A DNA stretch of 22,209 nt. Source: Agrocybe praecox. Its lineage: Eukaryota > Basidiomycota > Agaricomycetes > Agaricales > Agrocybaceae. Positions 18,707 to 22,209 of this stretch are shown piece after piece. Numbering within the stretch: the stretch's first letter is position 1; each line of letters opens with the position of its first letter. Position numbers and translations under genes: made by a program. The stretch spans positions 1 to 22,209 of the forward strand of contig CAXHKQ010000010.1 in the NCBI GenBank assembly GCA_964017145.1, in the 5' to 3' direction. The notes beneath the pieces were generated by a model. It was not told the DNA's origin. It saw only the letters and a program-made list of their open reading frames with translations, and ran no database searches.

Positions 18707-18770
18707 CAACGGCTATGAGCCGTTGATTTTGTGGATTTGCCAATGAAATCCACGCGGTTTTTTCCCGCCG
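18707..18770. other. Three consecutive small hairpins
   Basis: CAACGGCT/AGCCGTTG around ATG (18707-18725), GTGGATTT/AAATCCAC around seven bases (18731-18753), then GCGG/CCGC around a T-run (18754-18769). Stems are perfect but short. No RNA family is recognised. Confidence 0.4.
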
Positions 18771-19576
18771 TCTCTCGGCTAACCGTTGTGTAAGTGATTT
18801 TAACGCAATAGTTTTCAGAAGCCGAGCTGCTCGGAACGACAGAGCTTTCGAAACTCGTTTTGGGGGATGGAGGTGGGGAGGGGGAGTGATTGTGTTTTTT
18901 CACCCCCTCAGCTGCTGCTGCGATGTGCGATGTTGCTGCTGTGCTGCTGGTGGCGACTGCAGTTTCCCGCAGGGAAATGATTATTGTATTGCTCGCTAGT
19001 CGCTATAGCTTATCGATATAAGTCCGCAACGTCCGCGCATATTGAACGATGAAACTTTAACGTTTTGCCGCGATAATTGGGTTTGTGTGCGAGTGTGTGG
19101 GGGGGTGTGGGTGCGGGTGTTTGGTGGCGGTGGCGGTCGTCGTGTTTTGCCCGCGCAGTGACAAGGAGAATGAGAAATGAGAGACGTCACTGGATGGATG
19201 GATGAATGTTGGTGGTTGGGGCGGTGGGATGTGAGAGTGTGACGGTGGTAATGGTTTTGTGTTGAAGGATCCTGCTGCTGGTGCTGCTGTTGCTGAGGTT
19301 GAAGATTGCATCGTTGAGCTGTGTGTTCGCGCTGACATAACTACGTGTTCCGTGTTGCGTATAACAGTTAGTAGCAGCACACGACGACGACATCGACCAG
19401 CAAGGTTTTGGTCCGTCGTCGTGCATTCGACATGTCCGCAAGCAACGACGTGCAACAGAGCCCAGTCCAGTCCAGCGCAACGGCGACACAAACGCAAACC
19501 CTCACGCACGCACGAACACACACGTTCTAATATTGTATATTGCCAACGACACACGACGCACATACCAACACTCAGC

Positions 19577-19591
19577 CACACACACACACAC
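19577..19591. repeat. (CA)n microsatellite
   Basis: Seven and a half CA units in a longer CA-rich stretch (19500-19595). Confidence 0.9.
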
Positions 19592-19877
19592 GCGCAGAAC
19601 CGGAGAACGTTTCTCGCACGCATTCCGGACCGGGCAATTCGGATGTGGAATGATTAATCGATTGGGGGCTGTAACCAAACAACATTTCTAATTTACTGAA
19701 TGTACGAACTACACGGGCTGATTAGTCCCGGGACAAACTATGAAGGAACAACTTTTTTGATAAAACGAGGATTTACTATTTATCATAGTAATCTTTTAGA
19801 CAGCCATACTTTTTCCACCCGAACTGTTTGTAAGAAGTTGCCTTTATTGTAAATCCCGGTTCGACATATCTTGAAAT

Positions 19878-20102
19878 ATGGAAAATAAGGTATTTCAAGT
19901 CTTATTAAAGCACTGAATTTTGATGGGTAGGAGGCCGCTGGAGCCAAAACATGTATTGAGAAATGGTTATCTTGTGTCTGATCTAGCCGACAGATTTTTA
20001 AATCTATTCTGTCCCGACCATTTGGGAGCCGAAGGCGATGCGCGCATTGGACGCTTTAATTTTGCAGTACCTGAAGAACAAATCAATAAGTCCAAGAAAT
20101 AG
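19878..20102 (+). pseudogene. Mariner transposase N-terminal remnant
   Basis: Starts at ATG with MENKVFQVLLKH, matching the conserved start of mariner transposases (MxxxEFRVLIKH), then has an in-frame TGA where Cys is usual. After a scrambled helix-turn-helix segment it closes with DARIGRFNFAVPEEQI, which matches the linker motif DAxRSGRPxxAVTxENI. It stops at 20102. The DNA-binding domain is thus outlined, but the catalytic domain is gone. Further on, a string ELTNDQIDQI (near 20236-20266) may be the mariner LTxDQ motif. Confidence 0.75.
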
Positions 20103-20298
20103 TTTCGGAATTCGGAAAGGATGGAACCTGGAGATTCCTGAAACCCAGAAGTTGATAGAAAATATTTATAGGTACATATCGTGCATACGTTTTTAGGTTT
20201 GCGAGATCTCTTTGCGAAGAGGCTGCCGGAAAAACGCAAGAACTCACAAACGACCAAATCGACCAAATAGCCATAATTAATTAATTGGGCTATGCATA

Positions 20299-20306
20299 GT
20301 GGTCCC
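20299..20306. repeat. Left target site duplication of SINE copy 2
   Basis: GTGGTCCC is repeated exactly at 20596-20603, and the mariner sequence continues on both sides. Confidence 0.75.
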
Positions 20307-20595
20307 GAAGCAACGCTTGTCATCTGAGTGGTGCAGGTGATAGAGTGCTTGCCTCACGAATGGGAGGTCCTGGGTTAAAATCTCGGGAGTAAGAGGAAGT
20401 CTTTTTCTCCACACGATGATCCACAGGATGGATGTTAAACGTTGCCTAGTGTTACTCTTTATAGCGATGAGCAACCCACATGTCATCTTTCAAACTCGAA
20501 ACCGGTTACGAAGCCCTGATACTCTTCAAATACAAGTGGAGTATACAAGGGAGGTCAAGATCTTCGGGTTGTAGCACCAAACATGATGATTGATT
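20307..20595 (+). mobile_element. tRNA-derived SINE, copy 2, nested in mariner copy 2
   Basis: Homologous to 17357-17624 along its length: A-box region GGTGCAGGTGATAGAGTG (20330-20347), a degraded B box GGTTAAAATCTC, then the blocks CGATGATCCA, GTTAAACGTTGCCTAG, GAAGCCCTGATACTCTTC, GGGAGGTCAAGA and GGGTTGTAGCACC. The tail is GATGATTGATT instead of (AAGC)n. About 20 nt upstream of the A-box region are absent from copy 1. Flanking duplications GTGGTCCC at 20299-20306 and 20596-20603. The B box is mutated in its invariant TTCGA, so this copy is unlikely to be transcribed. Confidence 0.85.
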
Positions 20596-20678
20596 GTGGT
20601 CCCATCTATGGTTTATTGCGAATTTGGCCCTCAGTGACTATTTCTCATTTCCAAAATTGAAATTGTAGCTTTTTCAAG

Positions 20679-20747
20679 GTGATCGAGATGTTGTAGGACT
20701 GCTGATTCAAGGCTATCGAGCTAAAATATAACTATGTGAAGGTTTAA
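20679..20747 (+). pseudogene. Mariner transposase C-terminal remnant (copy 2)
   Basis: Frame reads VIEML, stop, DC, stop, FKAIELKYNYVKV, stop. It is the counterpart of 4387-4455, and both stops fall at the same codons as in copy 1. See the finding on shared stops. Confidence 0.65.
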
Positions 20748-20818
20748 AAAAAATAAAATATTCATCATGAATGTTGTTCCTCCATAGTTTGTCCTGGGAC
20801 TTCTCAGTCCATTTAGTA

Positions 20819-22209
20819 AACATGTATCTGTGTATGTATGCGAATATGTGTATGCGTGTCTGTGGAAGCACAGAACCCGCACGAGCACGCTGCTGGTTTC
20901 TGGTCCTCTATATGTGCAGTTGTTGCGGGCAGCGGCCCGGACCGGATTGTTTCGGTCGCCGCTGTGGTTTTACTTCTACAAATTTGTGCCGGCCCAACCG
21001 CTCGCCCACAATGTTCACACACACTCTCACGCACATGCTGAACGCATCGCACATGTGCCACGAACAGCGGCGGCTTGCGCGGAATGAGGAGTAGTGCTAC
21101 GGTACTACCACTATATATGGGGGCTTGCAGGCTGGGTGGACCCGCTCCAAGTGCGGGCAGCTTAAGTGTTTGTCGGGCGTTTTGCAGCGCGGTCAACGCT
21201 CCGGAACTGCTATCTGCTTGCACAAGTGTGTGTGTTTTTTGAAGCCTGGCGTGTCATCAGTTTGCGTTGGTAGAAGAATATGAGTTGTCGAAATATTCGC
21301 CGTAACATGGCAATGAAAACGAAGGACTTGTTGTAAAGCATACATAAGCCTTTAATAACACGGTAGATACGTTACTGAAAAAACTGTGTTCTCAATGACA
21401 CGGAGCCCACACAAAAAAAGGTTACGTTTCAAGCTGGAAAATATAATAATTCATTAGGATCAATTCCTTGCCGTTATTACGGACACGAAGGACGCCGTGA
21501 TTTGAATTGATTTTATCTTACGACATCATCGAGAAATGCTAAGAATTTTTTTTTTCGAAATATTTATTTTGATATTTCCAACATGTAAGTCGACTGAAAA
21601 CGATGGAAACTTGAGGATCATACCGTGTTCAGAAAGTATTGACCGTGTCCTTGTCCTTATATTACAGAAATTCATCATGGCACTCGTTTTGTCACGATTG
21701 TGAATTATTATTTGTCTTCATCATCAAAAGACTTCGCACTCATGCGCTCATATTTCATAATCGACCATAGCTCTTTGCGTTCTCGAAACTGCACTCTTCA
21801 CGCCGTCGACGACGTGAGTACGAATTTGAACACCAAGAAGGCCACACATAGTATACACGTAATCCTTCAACGACTGTGAACAATGCCACATGCCTCACCA
21901 TACCACCACCATCATCACCGCATAAAACTGTCACATCAAAGCGCGTGCTGATTTGTTGTGCGGCTGTGTGGTGCCGTGATGGCCCTGATGCAAAGCACAG
22001 TCAGTGCAAGGACAATCACGTCTCTCAGTCAGACGTCACAGCAGCTACACTGCAACGACGGGTGTTCGCTGAGTTCTAATTGACATCAAGATGTATAAAT
22101 GTATACTCGAAAAAGCTAGCTGTATGAAAGTCAAATGAAATATGCATTCGCGATTGAATTGAAATCAGAGATTTTGTCAGTGACTTTCTAATTTCATGAA
22201 CATTTTATT
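20819..22209. other. Non-coding stretch to window end, no gene supported
   Basis: 20820-21230 is GC-richer with open frames on both strands (136 codons minus at 20813-21223, 107 codons plus at 20771-21094) and no recognisable domain. A TATATA string at 21111-21116 has no gene after it. 21230-21860 is AT-rich and includes a weak inverted pair (21358-21379 and 21629-21648) that may mark another MITE. 21870-22209 shows nothing identifiable. Confidence 0.5.

Larger units (their letters stand above)
18201..19708. other. GC-richer non-coding stretch, no gene supported
   Basis: CpG/CA-rich DNA with consecutive small hairpins (18707-18770), CTG/GCT tracts (18910-18955, 19270-19296), G-rich runs (18862-18885, 19095-19135), a TGGA run (19192-19204) and a CA microsatellite. 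Long frames on both strands (190 codons minus at 18171-18743, 188 codons minus at 19057-19623, 132 codons plus at 19259-19657) are driven by these tracts, and I recognise no domain. Confidence 0.5.
19709..20816 (+). mobile_element. Mariner-derived element, copy 2, with nested SINE
   Basis: The left end CTACACGGGCTGATTAGTCC and the right end (read inward CTAAATGGACTGAGAAGTCC), followed by the complement of TAGTTTGTC, match the inverted repeats of copy 1 at 4333-4846, in opposite orientation. TA follows the right end (20817-20818); the left TA is mutated to AA. Inside are transposase remnants (19878-20102 and 20679-20747), and the shared non-coding block CGACCAAATCGAC (20249-20261) also occurs in copy 1. 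A SINE copy (20307-20595) interrupts it. Without the SINE the element would be about 811 bp, so it has lost the middle of the roughly 1.3-kb mariner. Confidence 0.88.

Noticed and set aside
18171..18743. 190-codon minus frame
   Set aside because: Repeat-derived Cys/Val/Arg-rich translation with competing plus frames; no domain, and no supporting start or poly(A) context.

Overview
The window looks like nuclear DNA from an arthropod, most likely an insect; I cannot name the species. The evidence is one alpha-tubulin gene with a eukaryotic AATAAA poly(A) signal, decayed mariner transposase genes, hAT-like and TA-flanked inverted-repeat elements, a tRNA-derived SINE family and many CA/TG microsatellites. 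There is no operon structure, no ribosome-binding sites and no CRISPR.

Only one intact protein-coding gene is supported: a divergent alpha-tubulin on the minus strand (10229-11608, 459 codons, single exon), with its poly(A) signal at 10147-10152. It has a short N-terminal extension, an H1-S2 (K40) loop about 11 residues longer than usual, and a C terminus that stops before the acidic, tyrosine-ended tail.

Much of the rest is transposon debris, left to right: the end of a foldback element (1-331); a hAT-like MITE with an exact 8-bp target duplication (801-1342); mariner-derived element copy 1 (4333-4846); a TA-flanked MITE (5216-5902); a second member of the foldback family (6901-7482); an element with a two-block inverted repeat (9036-9689); the tubulin gene; a TA-flanked element with ~65-bp inverted repeats (12258-13025); a MITE (13892-15264) interrupted by a hAT-like element (14183-15084) that carries a tRNA-like segment and 70-bp tandem repeats; a mariner transposase pseudogene on the minus strand (16279-17152); a SINE with a perfect 13-bp target duplication (17357-17624); a zone of dispersed short motifs (17640-18200); and mariner-derived copy 2 (19709-20816), which carries transposase remnants and a nested second SINE copy (20307-20595).

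Between the elements lies GC- and CpG-richer sequence full of CA/TG, GAT, TCG and CAG tracts. It leaves many chance reading frames open on both strands, and I found no gene there. The genes do not form a pathway. What the window mainly records is a layered insertion history: SINE into mariner, and hAT into MITE.
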